This document shows, piece by piece, positions 54,673 to 64,000 of a stretch of DNA of 64,000 nt (position 1 is the first letter of the stretch; each line of letters starts with the position of its first letter). The position numbers were made by a program, and so were the translations under genes. Origin of the DNA: Prevotella sp. khp7 (GTDB lineage: Bacteria; Bacteroidota; Bacteroidia; Bacteroidales; Bacteroidaceae); assembly GCF_900109055.1 (NCBI RefSeq), contig NZ_FOIV01000003.1, forward strand, positions 248,001 to 312,000, written 5' to 3'. The notes below the pieces were generated by a model that had not been told where the DNA came from, did no database searches, and saw nothing but the letters and a program-made list of their open reading frames with translations.

Positions 54673-57600
54673 ATGGAAAAAAGATTAATTGTCTCGTTGG
54701 CAGGCGCGGCTCTCTTGATGACAGCTTCGCCAACCTTAGCCGAACGTAAACTGGCTATGTCGGTTCATTCCAACGTCGCTTCTGTCACCCAGCAGGAGAG
54801 GGCTGTCAGTGGTCGCGTCGTTGATGAAAGTGGTGAGCCGTTGATTGGCGTCACAGTCAAGGAACTCGGTACAAAGAATGCTGCAGTTACAGACATGGAT
54901 GGTCGGTTTAGTCTGACTCTCAGTAAGTCTGATGCTCAGATTACATTCACTTATATTGGTTATGTGGATGTTACCAGCCGAGCAGCCAACAACATGACAA
55001 TCGCGATGAAAGAGGATAAAAACGAACTTAACGAAATCGTGGTTGTTGGTTATGGCACTCAGAAAAAGGTCAACCTTACAGGTTCGGTGGTTTCTGTTGA
55101 CTTGGCTAAAGAAACAAAATCACGTCCTGTAACTACTGTTGCCCAAGCTCTTCAGGGTATGGCTGCAGGTCTTGATATTCTGCAAGGCTCTGGTAAGCCT
55201 GGTGCTGAGAACTTCTCCGTTAATATTCGTGGTGTAGGAACCATGAACGACGCCAGTCCATTGGTATTGGTAGATGGTATGGAGATGAGTCTCTCGGATG
55301 TTAATCCGATGGATATTGAGAGCATCTCTGTTTTGAAGGATGCTGCCTCGTGTGCTATCTATGGAAATCGCGGTGCTAATGGCGTTATTCTTGTAACCAC
55401 TAAGAGCGGAACCGAAGGCAAAGTCAGTGTTACCTATACTGGTCGTTTGTCAATTAATAAACCCTCAAAGCTGGTTCGCTTTATGTCGAACTATGCCGAC
55501 TATATGGAGATGGTGAACGAGGCCAGTGAGAATATCGGTACTGCAGGAAAATATCCACAAAGCGTGATTGATCAGTGGCGTCAGGCTGAGGCTAATCCCA
55601 ATGGCATTGCCGAGTCGGGCTATCCCAACTACGTGGCTTATCCAAACACCGACTGGTATGATGAGATTTACCAGACCAAGGTGATGCAGGAGCATGCCAT
55701 CTCTCTGTCGGGTAAGGATACCCGCACACGTTATAACCTTGGATTAACCTATCTCGATAATCCTGGTATGATTGTTCGCTCTGGCGAGCAAAAGTACTCT
55801 ATCAACCTGAAGTTGATTTCGGATGTAACAAACTGGTTACAGCTGGGTGCTCAGGTATGGGGTACACACAGCGACCGCGACCGTAATAATGTAGATGCCC
55901 TGTCGAGCTGGGAGTTTCTGAAGACCGTTCCAGGTATCTATCCTTACTACGATGGTAAGTTCGGCGGAATCGAGACTTCGGTTGAGGATGGTGCTGCCCA
56001 CAACCCCATGCAGTTGCTGAATGGCGATGGTGACAGCTATTATAAGACGACCCACGCTTACACCACAACCTATGCTCAGGTTAAGTTCCTGAAGGACTTT
56101 ACCTTCAAGACAACCTTTGGTTACGACTATTTCAATACCCGTCATAAGTATACCGACGGTCAGAACGAGAGTTATAGCTTCAGCCGTAACGAGGTAGTAG
56201 CATCGCCTGCTGCACTCGAGGCGCTCTCAAGCTATATGTACTATCATCACTACTATAACTGGAAGATTACCAACACCCTGAACTGGGCACATACTTTTGC
56301 CCAGAAGCACGATGTTGGTGCACTGGTAGGTTTCGAGGAAGGTAAGAACAGCGATGGTAATACCGATGTGAAGAAGATGGGTATGATTGATGCCACACTG
56401 ACCGATCTGAACACCCTGACGTCGGAGGAATACACACGTGGTAACTTTACCGGTTATACCTATCGTTCATGGTTCGGCCGACTGAACTATGCTTACGATT
56501 CACGTTACCTGTTGGAGGCTAACTTCCGTTACGACGGTTCATCACGCTTCTCACCCGACAACCGTTGGGGCTTCTTCCCCTCAGCATCGGCAGGATGGCG
56601 CATCAGTGAAGAAAACTTTGCAAAGAACTCATTCCTCAATGTGTTCGACAATCTGAAACTGCGTGCCTCTTATGGTAAGTTGGGTAATTCATCGGTTGAT
56701 AATTATGCTTATCAGTCGTGGTACGAGACAGGCTATACCACCATGGGTGGCAAAAAGGTACCGCGTTTCTATCTGAAGAATCTGCCTAATATGAACGTAA
56801 CATGGGAGACAACAAAGACTTTCAACGTTGGTCTCGACTTCAGTACCCTTGGTGGTCGTCTGTCGGGTGTCATCGACTACTACGACAAGCAGACCTCAGG
56901 TATCCTCTACCGTCCATCAATCGGACTTATCTTCGGTGATAAGGTGGCTCCTCTACAGAATCTGGCCGGTGTAAGCAACCGCGGTTTTGAAGCAACTTTC
57001 CGTTGGGAGGATAAGATTGGCGACGTAACCTATGGCGTAGCTGTCAATGGTTCGTTCAACAAGAACCTTGTAACTGATTATAAGGGTGGCATCATCCAAG
57101 GATGGGGTGCCGATCCTAACAATCCCAATCCTAACGTGTACTACTCTAACCTTGGTGAGGTTTCGTCGGGTGGCACACAGCGCCTGGTTGAAGGACACAT
57201 GATGAACGAGTTCTATGTATATCCTATCTATAGTGGTACAGGTACTTATTACGATGCCAACGGTGTGGTTAACCCTAATGGTGGTCCACGCGATGGTATG
57301 ATTCGTACTCCCGAGGATCTGAAGTGGGTACAGGATATGATTGCTGCCGGCTACTCGTTTGAGCCACAGCACGCTGTAACTCAGAATGCAATCTGGTATG
57401 GTGAGTATATCTACGCCGATACTAATGGCGATAAAGTATATGGTGGCAGTCATGACCAGAAGTTCATGGGCGAGTCGAACGTGCCTAAGTTCACCTTCGG
57501 TATGCAGATGCACGCAGAGTGGAAGGGCATCGACCTCTCGATGAACTGGGGTGGTGCCACAGGTTTCTCAACCTACTGGCGTGAGATTGGCCAGAACTCA

Positions 57601-57987
57601 TCTAACGTAGTGTTTGGTTTGAGCATCCCACAGTGGATTGCCGATGATCACTACTACTATGATCCTAACAACCCCAACGATCCTCGTACCAACATCACTT
57701 CGAAGAATCCGCGTATGTCGCTCGAGAATCCAAGTATGAGTGATGCGCTTGACAATACATTCCATCTCTATAGCTGTGATTACCTGAAGCTGCGTAACCT
57801 GACTATCGGTTACACATTGCCAAAGAACATCAGCAGAAAGATCTATGCCGAGAACCTGCGTGTTTACTTCTCGGGCGAGAACCTGTGGACTATCACTAGC
57901 TTCCCCGGACTTGATCCTGAAATGCGCTCTGGTGAGGGTTATGCTACTATGCGCCAGCTCTCATTCGGACTGAATGTAACATTTTAA
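54673..57987 (+). CDS. SusC/RagA-family TonB-dependent outer-membrane transporter
   Basis: The 1104-residue protein has a signal peptide, an N-terminal carboxypeptidase-regulatory-like domain (VSGRVVDESGEPLIGVTVKE, about residues 44-115), the TonB box NELNEIVVVGYGTQKK near 116-131, the plug domain (GVILVTTKSG near 240), and a long beta-barrel ending in LSFGLNVTF. With the SusD 22 bp downstream it forms the importer for oligosaccharides cut by the GH43, GH31 and toroid proteins. Energy comes from TonB-ExbBD encoded elsewhere. Confidence 0.97.
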   Translation: MEKRLIVSLAGAALLMTASPTLAERKLAMSVHSNVASVTQQERAVSGRVVDESGEPLIGVTVKELGTKNAAVTDMDGRFSLTLSKSDAQITFTYIGYVDVTSRAANNMTIAMKEDKNELNEIVVVGYGTQKKVNLTGSVVSVDLAKETKSRPVTTVAQALQGMAAGLDILQGSGKPGAENFSVNIRGVGTMNDASPLVLVDGMEMSLSDVNPMDIESISVLKDAASCAIYGNRGANGVILVTTKSGTEGKVSVTYTGRLSINKPSKLVRFMSNYADYMEMVNEASENIGTAGKYPQSVIDQWRQAEANPNGIAESGYPNYVAYPNTDWYDEIYQTKVMQEHAISLSGKDTRTRYNLGLTYLDNPGMIVRSGEQKYSINLKLISDVTNWLQLGAQVWGTHSDRDRNNVDALSSWEFLKTVPGIYPYYDGKFGGIETSVEDGAAHNPMQLLNGDGDSYYKTTHAYTTTYAQVKFLKDFTFKTTFGYDYFNTRHKYTDGQNESYSFSRNEVVASPAALEALSSYMYYHHYYNWKITNTLNWAHTFAQKHDVGALVGFEEGKNSDGNTDVKKMGMIDATLTDLNTLTSEEYTRGNFTGYTYRSWFGRLNYAYDSRYLLEANFRYDGSSRFSPDNRWGFFPSASAGWRISEENFAKNSFLNVFDNLKLRASYGKLGNSSVDNYAYQSWYETGYTTMGGKKVPRFYLKNLPNMNVTWETTKTFNVGLDFSTLGGRLSGVIDYYDKQTSGILYRPSIGLIFGDKVAPLQNLAGVSNRGFEATFRWEDKIGDVTYGVAVNGSFNKNLVTDYKGGIIQGWGADPNNPNPNVYYSNLGEVSSGGTQRLVEGHMMNEFYVYPIYSGTGTYYDANGVVNPNGGPRDGMIRTPEDLKWVQDMIAAGYSFEPQHAVTQNAIWYGEYIYADTNGDKVYGGSHDQKFMGESNVPKFTFGMQMHAEWKGIDLSMNWGGATGFSTYWREIGQNSSNVVFGLSIPQWIADDHYYYDPNNPNDPRTNITSKNPRMSLENPSMSDALDNTFHLYSCDYLKLRNLTIGYTLPKNISRKIYAENLRVYFSGENLWTITSFPGLDPEMRSGEGYATMRQLSFGLNVTF

Positions 57988-58009
57988 CCATCAACAATGA
58001 ATAACCAAT

Positions 58010-59857
58010 ATGGAAAAGAAAATAATCAATAAAATGTGCCGCAGTCTTATACTGGCTGCCTCGAGTGTCGCACTCACGGCTTGTAATGCCGACTTCTTGG
58101 ATACTCAACCTTCCGACCGTGTAGGTACCGACTTGGTATGGAGTACCTATAACATGGCTGATGCCGTGGTGAATGGTGCCTACGAACGTTTTTACTGGGA
58201 GCAGCAGGGCGAGTGCCCCGACTGGCAGAACTTTGATGCTGCCACCGATGTTTGCGATCTGGATGCTAACTGGGGTGGCTACGACTGGGCCCGTGGCCGT
58301 TGTAATGCTACTTACTGGGGATTCAACGACTGGTGGAAGCGTCTGTACGAGGAAATCTATCGTACCAGCAACGTGATAAATAATCTGGATAGATGCGAGG
58401 CTATGTCGGCCAGCGAGCGTGCACGCGATATTGCTGAGTGCAAGTTCCTGCGTGCCTGGGCTTACTATCGTGCTAACGTGCTGTGGCGTGGTGTGCCCAT
58501 CTACACCGAACCCGTAGAGTATGGTGAGGACACCAAGCCCCGTAACACTGCCGATGAGGTATGGCAGCAGATTATCAAGGATTGCTCTGAGGCTATCAAC
58601 GAGCCCAGTCTGCCTAATAAATATGCTACCTCTGATAAAAACTACGGTCGTGTAACCAAGGCTTGTGCCTACTATCTGCGTGGTCAGGTTTACATGTGGT
58701 TAAAGGACTGGGATAAAGCTGCTGCTGATTTCACTGCCATCACTACCATGGGCTTCCAGCTGTTCCCCGACTATAAGAATATGTTCAAGGCTGCCAATGA
58801 GCGCAACGATGAGTATATCTTCCAGTATCAGTATACCGATGAGGAGGGTATGGGCTCGCTGTTAGGTCGTACACACGGTAATCGTAATACTTATACCGCC
58901 GATGGCTTTGGTTGCTGGAATAACCTGATTCCTAATCCTTACTTTGTTGACTCATACGAATATGCCGATGGTAAGCCATTCAATATGGACGAGGTGTTCC
59001 CCGGTTACTCAAAGATGGATCCCAAGGCCCGTTCGGTTTACTTCCTCCGCGATGGTCTTGATCCTAATGCTGCCAGCGATAAGTTGAAGGCTGGCTACCA
59101 GCAGATGGTAACCTATGGTGCCGACATGAGTCAGTATGATAAGGATGGCAACGAGGCTCGCATCCTGGCTATCTATCAGAACCGCGACCCACGTATGTTG
59201 ATGAACTTCATCACTCCATACTCTACTTATAAAGGTGGTTCAACTGCCGACTGCTGGGATTACACCCTGCGCTGGCCTTACATTGGTTCGGATAATGCCG
59301 CTCCTTACGATCTGCGTACCGATACCAACGACCGTTTCTACTACCTGTGGCGTAAGTTTGTGCCCGAGGGTCGCGAAACCAAGAATGGCTTGAACAGTGA
59401 TATCGATACACCAATCTTCCGTTATGCTGGTGCGCTGATTTCATTAGCTGAGGCTTTGAACGAGCAGGGAAAGACCGATGAGGCTGTTAAGTACATCAAC
59501 ATGGTTCGTGCCCGTATCCCCGGACTGGCTTTACTCAATAGCAACGAGTACACCAAGGTAACCGGTCAGGATAATATGCGTGAGCGTATCCGTAACGAGT
59601 ATGGCTGGGAACTTTGTGGCGAAGGTCAGCTCTATTGGAAGCAGCTGCGTTGGGATACATGGCTCGATCGTAAGTTGGGCACCAACCGCACATTGGTTAG
59701 CGAGCCTTCACAGCTTAATGGTGCTAATGGTATGACTGAGATATGGGGTACCAAGCGCTACACCAATAACTACATTGGTGAGCACGTGAAGCTGTTTGCT
59801 GTGCCACAGGGCGAATTGGAGCGTAATCCTAATCTCACACAAAATCCTGGTTGGTAA
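58010..59857 (+). CDS. SusD/RagB-family glycan-binding lipoprotein
   Basis: The 615-residue lipoprotein has its lipobox at LTAC (Cys25) and the family start NADFLDTQPSDRVG. SusD helices include ECKFLRAWAYYRANVLWRG near residues 142-160, and the C terminus ends FAVPQGELERNPNLTQNPGW, a typical SusD end. It is longer than the SusD at 80 (521 residues). It caps the SusC encoded just upstream. The GH43 gene begins one base after its stop codon. Confidence 0.97.
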   Translation: MEKKIINKMCRSLILAASSVALTACNADFLDTQPSDRVGTDLVWSTYNMADAVVNGAYERFYWEQQGECPDWQNFDAATDVCDLDANWGGYDWARGRCNATYWGFNDWWKRLYEEIYRTSNVINNLDRCEAMSASERARDIAECKFLRAWAYYRANVLWRGVPIYTEPVEYGEDTKPRNTADEVWQQIIKDCSEAINEPSLPNKYATSDKNYGRVTKACAYYLRGQVYMWLKDWDKAAADFTAITTMGFQLFPDYKNMFKAANERNDEYIFQYQYTDEEGMGSLLGRTHGNRNTYTADGFGCWNNLIPNPYFVDSYEYADGKPFNMDEVFPGYSKMDPKARSVYFLRDGLDPNAASDKLKAGYQQMVTYGADMSQYDKDGNEARILAIYQNRDPRMLMNFITPYSTYKGGSTADCWDYTLRWPYIGSDNAAPYDLRTDTNDRFYYLWRKFVPEGRETKNGLNSDIDTPIFRYAGALISLAEALNEQGKTDEAVKYINMVRARIPGLALLNSNEYTKVTGQDNMRERIRNEYGWELCGEGQLYWKQLRWDTWLDRKLGTNRTLVSEPSQLNGANGMTEIWGTKRYTNNYIGEHVKLFAVPQGELERNPNLTQNPGW

Positions 59858-59858
59858 T

Positions 59859-60911
59859 ATGTTAGTAATAAAAAAAAGAAGTTACATGTTTTCTATAGTT
59901 AGTATAATTGTTAGTATAATGCCTGTTTTGGGATGCTCACCGTCTTCGGACGGTGGGCAGTCTCGTGATATTACCCCCACACCTATAGTGAAGAAATATC
60001 AAAACCCCATTATTCCTGTGTCGTTGCCAGATCCTTCTATAGTAAAGTCGCCCGATGGTGTGTTCTATCTCTTTGCTACCGAGGATGTCCGCAACCTGCC
60101 CATCTATCGTTCAACCGATTTGCTTAAATGGCAGTATGTAGGTACGGCTTTTACTGATGAGAGTCGCCCCAAGTGGAACCCTGGTGGTGGTATCTGGGCA
60201 CCCGATATCAACTATGTTGATGGTAAATATATGCTCTATTACTCTAAATCGACATGGGGTGGTGAGTGGACTTGCGGACTTGGTGTTGCCTCTGCCACCC
60301 AGCCACAGGGACCTTACACTGATCATGGAGCGCTGTTTATCAGCGAAGATATCGGCATACAGAACTGTATCGATCCCTTCTATATCGAGGATGGTGGTAA
60401 GAAGTATCTGTTCTGGGGCTCGTTCCATGGTATCTATGGTATAGAACTGAGTGCCGATGGCCTCACGCTTAAACCCGGTGCCAAGCCTGTGCAGATAGCT
60501 GGCAACCAGATGGAAGCTACATATATCCATCGTCGTGATGGTTATTATTATCTCTTTGGTTCAAACGGTTCTTGCTGCGAGGGTAACAACAGTACCTATC
60601 AGGTTATCTACGGACGTTCAGAGAATCTGTTTGGCCCGTACGTTACAAAGGACGGCAAACGTATGCTTGATGGCAACTTCGATGTGCTGCTGCATGGCAG
60701 TAACAATGTGGCAGGCCCTGGTCATAACGCCGAGTTCATAACCGACGATGAAGGTCAGGATTGGATGATTTATCATGGTTATATGCGTAAAGATCCAGAT
60801 GCTGGGCGTCAGGTGTTGATGGATCGTGTAGAGTGGTACGATGGGTGGCCCTTGGTTTCTGGTGGTCAGTCTTCTGTCGAGAGTCGCTGTCCGTTGTTTA
60901 ATCAGAAGTAA
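59859..60911 (+). CDS. GH43 glycosidase, lipoprotein
   Basis: The ATG at 59859 gives 350 residues; 59886 is also possible. Either leaves a lipoprotein signal with lipobox VLGC. The GH43 acids are Asp58 in LPDPSIV, Asp172 in CIDPFYI and Glu219 in QMEATYI. A cluster of aromatic strands (GYYYLFGSNGSCCEG) with two adjacent Cys lies in the fifth blade. It is distinct from the GH43 at 51606 (GNQMEAT instead of VTEGPT), so the two probably cut different bonds. It overlaps the SusD end closely and lies 2 bp before the GH31. Confidence 0.92.
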   Translation: MLVIKKRSYMFSIVSIIVSIMPVLGCSPSSDGGQSRDITPTPIVKKYQNPIIPVSLPDPSIVKSPDGVFYLFATEDVRNLPIYRSTDLLKWQYVGTAFTDESRPKWNPGGGIWAPDINYVDGKYMLYYSKSTWGGEWTCGLGVASATQPQGPYTDHGALFISEDIGIQNCIDPFYIEDGGKKYLFWGSFHGIYGIELSADGLTLKPGAKPVQIAGNQMEATYIHRRDGYYYLFGSNGSCCEGNNSTYQVIYGRSENLFGPYVTKDGKRMLDGNFDVLLHGSNNVAGPGHNAEFITDDEGQDWMIYHGYMRKDPDAGRQVLMDRVEWYDGWPLVSGGQSSVESRCPLFNQK

Positions 60912-60913
60912 TT

Positions 60914-63454
60914 ATGAGAATGAATATCAGGAAGGTCTTTTGCGGTGTACTGCTGCTGTTGTGCAGTTTGCAGACTTTGGCAAATGTTGTGTATCAGGAT
61001 GCCAATGTTCGTTTTACTTTAATTGATGAAGGTACGCTTCGTCTGGAATATGCGCCAGATGGCAAGTTTGTTGATAACAAGAGTTTCATGGCCGTGATAC
61101 GTGAGTATCCCAAAGTGAATTACAACATCAAGAATAATACAAAACAGGTTGTAATCAACACCTCTAAGTTGAAGTTGGTTTACAAGAAGGGGACAGGTCC
61201 TTTTAGCAAGGAAAACCTGACGATTAGTAGTGCCAAGACTATCTCAAAGTCTTTCGTTTGGAAACCAGGCATGAAACAGACGGGTAACCTGAAAGGAACA
61301 TATCGCACGCTTGACGGCTATGATGGCTCAGAGTATCAATATAGTACTCCAAAGCATGAGATGCCTATCGAGGATGGCCTGTTGGCAACCGATGGCTGGA
61401 CGCTCATCGATGATAGTAAGAGCCTGCTTTTCGATGGAGCTAAGGATTGGGATTGGGTGACAGAGCGCAAGAGTGCCGAAGGGGCCCAGGACTGGTATTT
61501 CATGGCATACGGACACGATTACAAAGGTGCGCTTAATTCTTACACGAAGTTTGCTGGTAAGGTTCCTCTGCCGCCACGTTACACATTCGGTTACTGGTGG
61601 AGCCGTTATTGGAGCTATAGTGATCAGGATTTCCGTGATTTAATTGGTAACTTCCAGCGTCTGGATCTTCCATTAGATGTGCTGGTCATTGATATGGACT
61701 GGCATCCCATCAGCCCTGAGGCTGGCGGGGGATGGACGGGATGGGACTGGAACGAACGTCTATTCCCTGACTATAAGGCATTCTTGAAGTACCTTGATGA
61801 ACAAGGTGTGAAAGCTACAATGAATCTGCATCCGGCAGACGGTGTACGCCCTTATGAGAAGAAGTATAAGGAGTTTATGCAGCGCCTGGGCAAGGACGAT
61901 GGTAAGGCCCATGAATGGCTTGGCTCTGACAAGCAATATGTGAAGGCCATTTTCGATACGTATCTCCATAACTATATGGATGAGGGTGTTGACTTCTGGT
62001 GGCTCGACTGGCAGCAGTGGGAGAAAGACCGTGCTGTAAAAGACCTTGATAATGTGTTCTGGTGCAATTATATTTGGTTCACGGATATGGAACGTAATGG
62101 TAATAAACGTCCGATGTTATATCATCGTTGGGGCGGATTGGGTAATCACCGTTATCAGGTTGGCTTTTCTGGCGACTCGTTCATCACTTGGGAGAGCTTG
62201 AAGTTCCTGCCGTATTTCAACTCTACAGCATCGAATGTGCTATACGGCTACTGGAGTCATGATATTGGCGGACATCAGAGCAAACAGTGGGGATCGCCCG
62301 TGGAACCTCAACTCTATACGCGTGCTATGCAGATGGGACAGTATCTGCCCATCATCCGTTCACATAGTACCAAAGACCCAAGTCTGAACAAGGAACCTTG
62401 GGCATTCGGACAAGACACTCAGCAGCGTCTGGCTAATGTTATCAATGGTCGTTATGCACTCGTACCTTATATATATACAATGGCGCGTAAGACCTACGAA
62501 GAAGGACTTTCGCTCTGCCGTCCATTATATTATGATTATCCGGAGGTTCGGGAGTCTTATGAGTTCAAAGAAGAGTATATGTTTGGCGATCATATGTTGA
62601 TAGCTCCTGTCACTGACGAGGTGAACCCCAATGACGGCTATGCAACAGTGAAGGTCTGGTTGCCAGCAGGAGAGTGGTTGGAGTACGAGACGGGTAAGAT
62701 GCTACAAGGCGGCAGAATCTACGAACGTCGCTTTACGATGGATGAATACCCTGTCTATATCAAGGCTGGAAGCATTATTCCATATTTTGGTAAGCTTAAG
62801 AATCTGTCAGGCACTAATCAAGCTGTAACGGTACGTGTGTTCCCTGGTGGGGAAAACGGCTTCTTTAAACTCTATGAAGACAATGGCGAGGATAAAAACT
62901 ATGTGACGGAATATGCTACAACGCCTCTTTCGTATACTCGTGAAGGGAACAAGCTGAGTGTCACAATTGGCCCACGTAAGGGACAATACAAGGATATGCC
63001 TGTTCAACGTCAATACTATATGGCGCTGCCTTGTCAGAAGGCACCAGTCAGCATAAGTTGTCAAGGTAAGGAGTTGCCATTTACCTATGATGGTATGAAT
63101 CTCGAAACCACAATCGACCTGGGTATGGTCGACTGTGCCTCTGGTGTTACAGTCGATATTGAGATGCCTGCCGACTATGTCTTGGTGGATGGCGTCAAGG
63201 CAGACTTCCGCCACATTCAAACGATGGTGAGGGACTATAAGCAGCACGAAGCTGGTATGGTTTATACTGAGGACTTCGGTTATCTTGAGGCTACACCATT
63301 GCGGCTGACTTACCACCCCGAGAAACAGGAGGAAACGTTCAATGCTTATAATGAAAGGATTAAACGTGTTGATCAGGTACTCATCGAACAGATGGGAGAT
63401 AGTGAAAACTACAAGCGTGCCATGCGCCTGTTAAATAGAGAAGAGCAACCTTGA
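60914..63454 (+). CDS. GH31 alpha-glycosidase of unassigned specificity
   Basis: The 846-residue secreted protein has a signal peptide (LQTLAN). The barrel carries nucleophile Asp365 in FWWLDWQQW and acid/base Asp421 in GFSGDSFITW, with VLVIDMDWH near residue 258 as the first barrel signature. WWLDWQ is unlike WMDASEP and KCDFGE in the two GH31 enzymes of region 1, so a different subfamily is likely. C-terminal sandwich domains and an acidic helical tail (RVDQVLIEQMGDSENYKRAM) follow. It is the last gene of the PUL and its stop lies inside a terminator hairpin. Confidence 0.9.
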   Translation: MRMNIRKVFCGVLLLLCSLQTLANVVYQDANVRFTLIDEGTLRLEYAPDGKFVDNKSFMAVIREYPKVNYNIKNNTKQVVINTSKLKLVYKKGTGPFSKENLTISSAKTISKSFVWKPGMKQTGNLKGTYRTLDGYDGSEYQYSTPKHEMPIEDGLLATDGWTLIDDSKSLLFDGAKDWDWVTERKSAEGAQDWYFMAYGHDYKGALNSYTKFAGKVPLPPRYTFGYWWSRYWSYSDQDFRDLIGNFQRLDLPLDVLVIDMDWHPISPEAGGGWTGWDWNERLFPDYKAFLKYLDEQGVKATMNLHPADGVRPYEKKYKEFMQRLGKDDGKAHEWLGSDKQYVKAIFDTYLHNYMDEGVDFWWLDWQQWEKDRAVKDLDNVFWCNYIWFTDMERNGNKRPMLYHRWGGLGNHRYQVGFSGDSFITWESLKFLPYFNSTASNVLYGYWSHDIGGHQSKQWGSPVEPQLYTRAMQMGQYLPIIRSHSTKDPSLNKEPWAFGQDTQQRLANVINGRYALVPYIYTMARKTYEEGLSLCRPLYYDYPEVRESYEFKEEYMFGDHMLIAPVTDEVNPNDGYATVKVWLPAGEWLEYETGKMLQGGRIYERRFTMDEYPVYIKAGSIIPYFGKLKNLSGTNQAVTVRVFPGGENGFFKLYEDNGEDKNYVTEYATTPLSYTREGNKLSVTIGPRKGQYKDMPVQRQYYMALPCQKAPVSISCQGKELPFTYDGMNLETTIDLGMVDCASGVTVDIEMPADYVLVDGVKADFRHIQTMVRDYKQHEAGMVYTEDFGYLEATPLRLTYHPEKQEETFNAYNERIKRVDQVLIEQMGDSENYKRAMRLLNREEQP

Positions 63455-63471
63455 TGGGTTGCTCTTTTTCT
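63441..63471 (+). terminator. Terminator at the end of the second PUL
   Basis: AAGAGCAACC (63441-63450) and GGTTGCTCTT (63457-63466) form a perfect 10-bp stem with a 6-base loop and a T-run. The GH31 stop codon is in the loop. Confidence 0.93.
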
Positions 63472-63474
63472 ATT

Positions 63475-63541
63475 CAAATCATAAAGTATCGTAATTGTTG
63501 GGGTAAAGATGGCAATATTTCATTGGTTATTCTTAATTTTG
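63475..63541 (+). promoter_or_regulatory. msrA promoter with shared 24-bp motif
   Basis: The -7 box TAATTTTG is at 63534-63541. A 24-bp motif at 63475-63498 ends 35 bp before it and matches the flavin reductase motif at 41783-41806 in 23 of 24 bases. The DNA between the motif and the -7 box is unrelated in the two promoters. Confidence 0.7.
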
Positions 63542-63567
63542 CGTCGGATTAAATTAAGATTATTAAT

Positions 63568-64000
63568 ATGACAAAAGACATTTACCTTGCTGGAGGCTGT
63601 TTCTGGGGTACTGAACATTACTTCAAACAGATTGAGGGCGTAGTAGAAACTGAGGTTGGATTTGCCAACGGACATACTGAGAATCCTACGTATAAAGAAG
63701 TGTATACCGATCAGACAGGGTTTGCTGAGACGGTGCACGTGAAGTATAACCCCGATGTGATAAGCCTTGAATTCCTATTGCAGATGTTCTTCAAGGCTAT
63801 TGATCCTACGAGTTTGAACAAACAAGGGCATGATGAGGGTACCCGATATCGTACGGGTATTTACTACACAGAAGCAACTGACCTTGATATTATTAATAAA
63901 GTGTATGATGAAGAGCAGAGAAATTATCAGCAGACATTTGTTGTTGAGAAGTTGCCTTTGAAGAATTTCTATACAGCAGAAGAATATCATCAGGATTATC
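63568..64000 (+). CDS. msrA: Peptide methionine sulfoxide reductase MsrA, cut by the window end
   Basis: The first 144 codons are visible. The catalytic Cys11 is in AGGCFWGTEHYF, and GFANGHTENPTYKEVYTDQTG, LLQMFFKAIDPTSLNKQG and YRTGIYY follow in the usual MsrA order. The enzyme reduces methionine-S-sulfoxide in oxidised proteins. The ATG at 63568 lies 26 bp after the -7 box. The C terminus, and a possible MsrB fusion, lies beyond the window. Confidence 0.95.
   Translation, partial: MTKDIYLAGGCFWGTEHYFKQIEGVVETEVGFANGHTENPTYKEVYTDQTGFAETVHVKYNPDVISLEFLLQMFFKAIDPTSLNKQGHDEGTRYRTGIYYTEATDLDIINKVYDEEQRNYQQTFVVEKLPLKNFYTAEEYHQDY

Overview
The window looks like chromosomal DNA of a Prevotella-like gut or rumen Bacteroidota. 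The evidence is SusC/SusD pairs, an intact hybrid two-component regulator, a short primary sigma factor of the Bacteroidota type, and many promoters of the Bacteroidota form (TTTG or TTG, a 19-20 bp gap, then TAnnTTTG). Most genes lack a clear Shine-Dalgarno sequence.

Region 1 (1-29.6 kb) is a glycan-utilisation region. It opens with the tail of a SusC transporter and its SusD lipoprotein. These are followed by a CE1-type esterase, two GH3 beta-glycosidases, two more esterases, and a porin plus sodium:solute symporter pair. A LacI-family regulator and a divergent zinc/cadmium-type P1B ATPase come next. The last block is a beta-propeller sensor without a kinase phosphoacceptor or DNA-binding output, a PA14-containing GH31, a BspA-like surface lipoprotein, a GH2 and a YicI-like GH31. 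Together these enzymes could strip alpha-xylosyl, beta-galactosyl, beta-glucosyl and ester decorations. Xyloglucan or acetylated hemicellulose oligosaccharides are a plausible target, but this is an inference because no endo-glucanase lies in the window.

Region 2 (29.6-47.4 kb) is mostly housekeeping: rpoD, a sensor kinase, trmO, a kinase-like protein that has lost its phosphoacceptor His, two DUF4230 proteins, a pseudouridine synthase, fabG with a tetR, initiator tRNA-Met, a transglycosylase-like protein, mutS2, tRNA-Ser(UGA), a flavin reductase, an FKBP operon with a half-length CrcB, a cyclophilin, a small operon of unknown proteins with a GNAT, and an NADPH-FMN reductase.

Region 3 (47.4-63.5 kb) is a second, complete PUL. 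A full-length hybrid two-component regulator is divergent from GH43, an unclassified alpha/alpha-toroid protein, SusC, SusD, GH43 and GH31. The unit ends in a strong terminator. The window closes in msrA.

The most interesting non-gene signals are: a purine-rich 8-9-mer repeat family found in two intergenic spots and once in frame inside the metal ATPase; a second inverted-repeat element built from TGCAGTGT units; a 24-bp motif placed at exactly the same distance upstream of the -7 box of a flavin reductase and of msrA; two candidate small transcripts; and probable operators at the lacI, tetR and metal-ATPase promoters.
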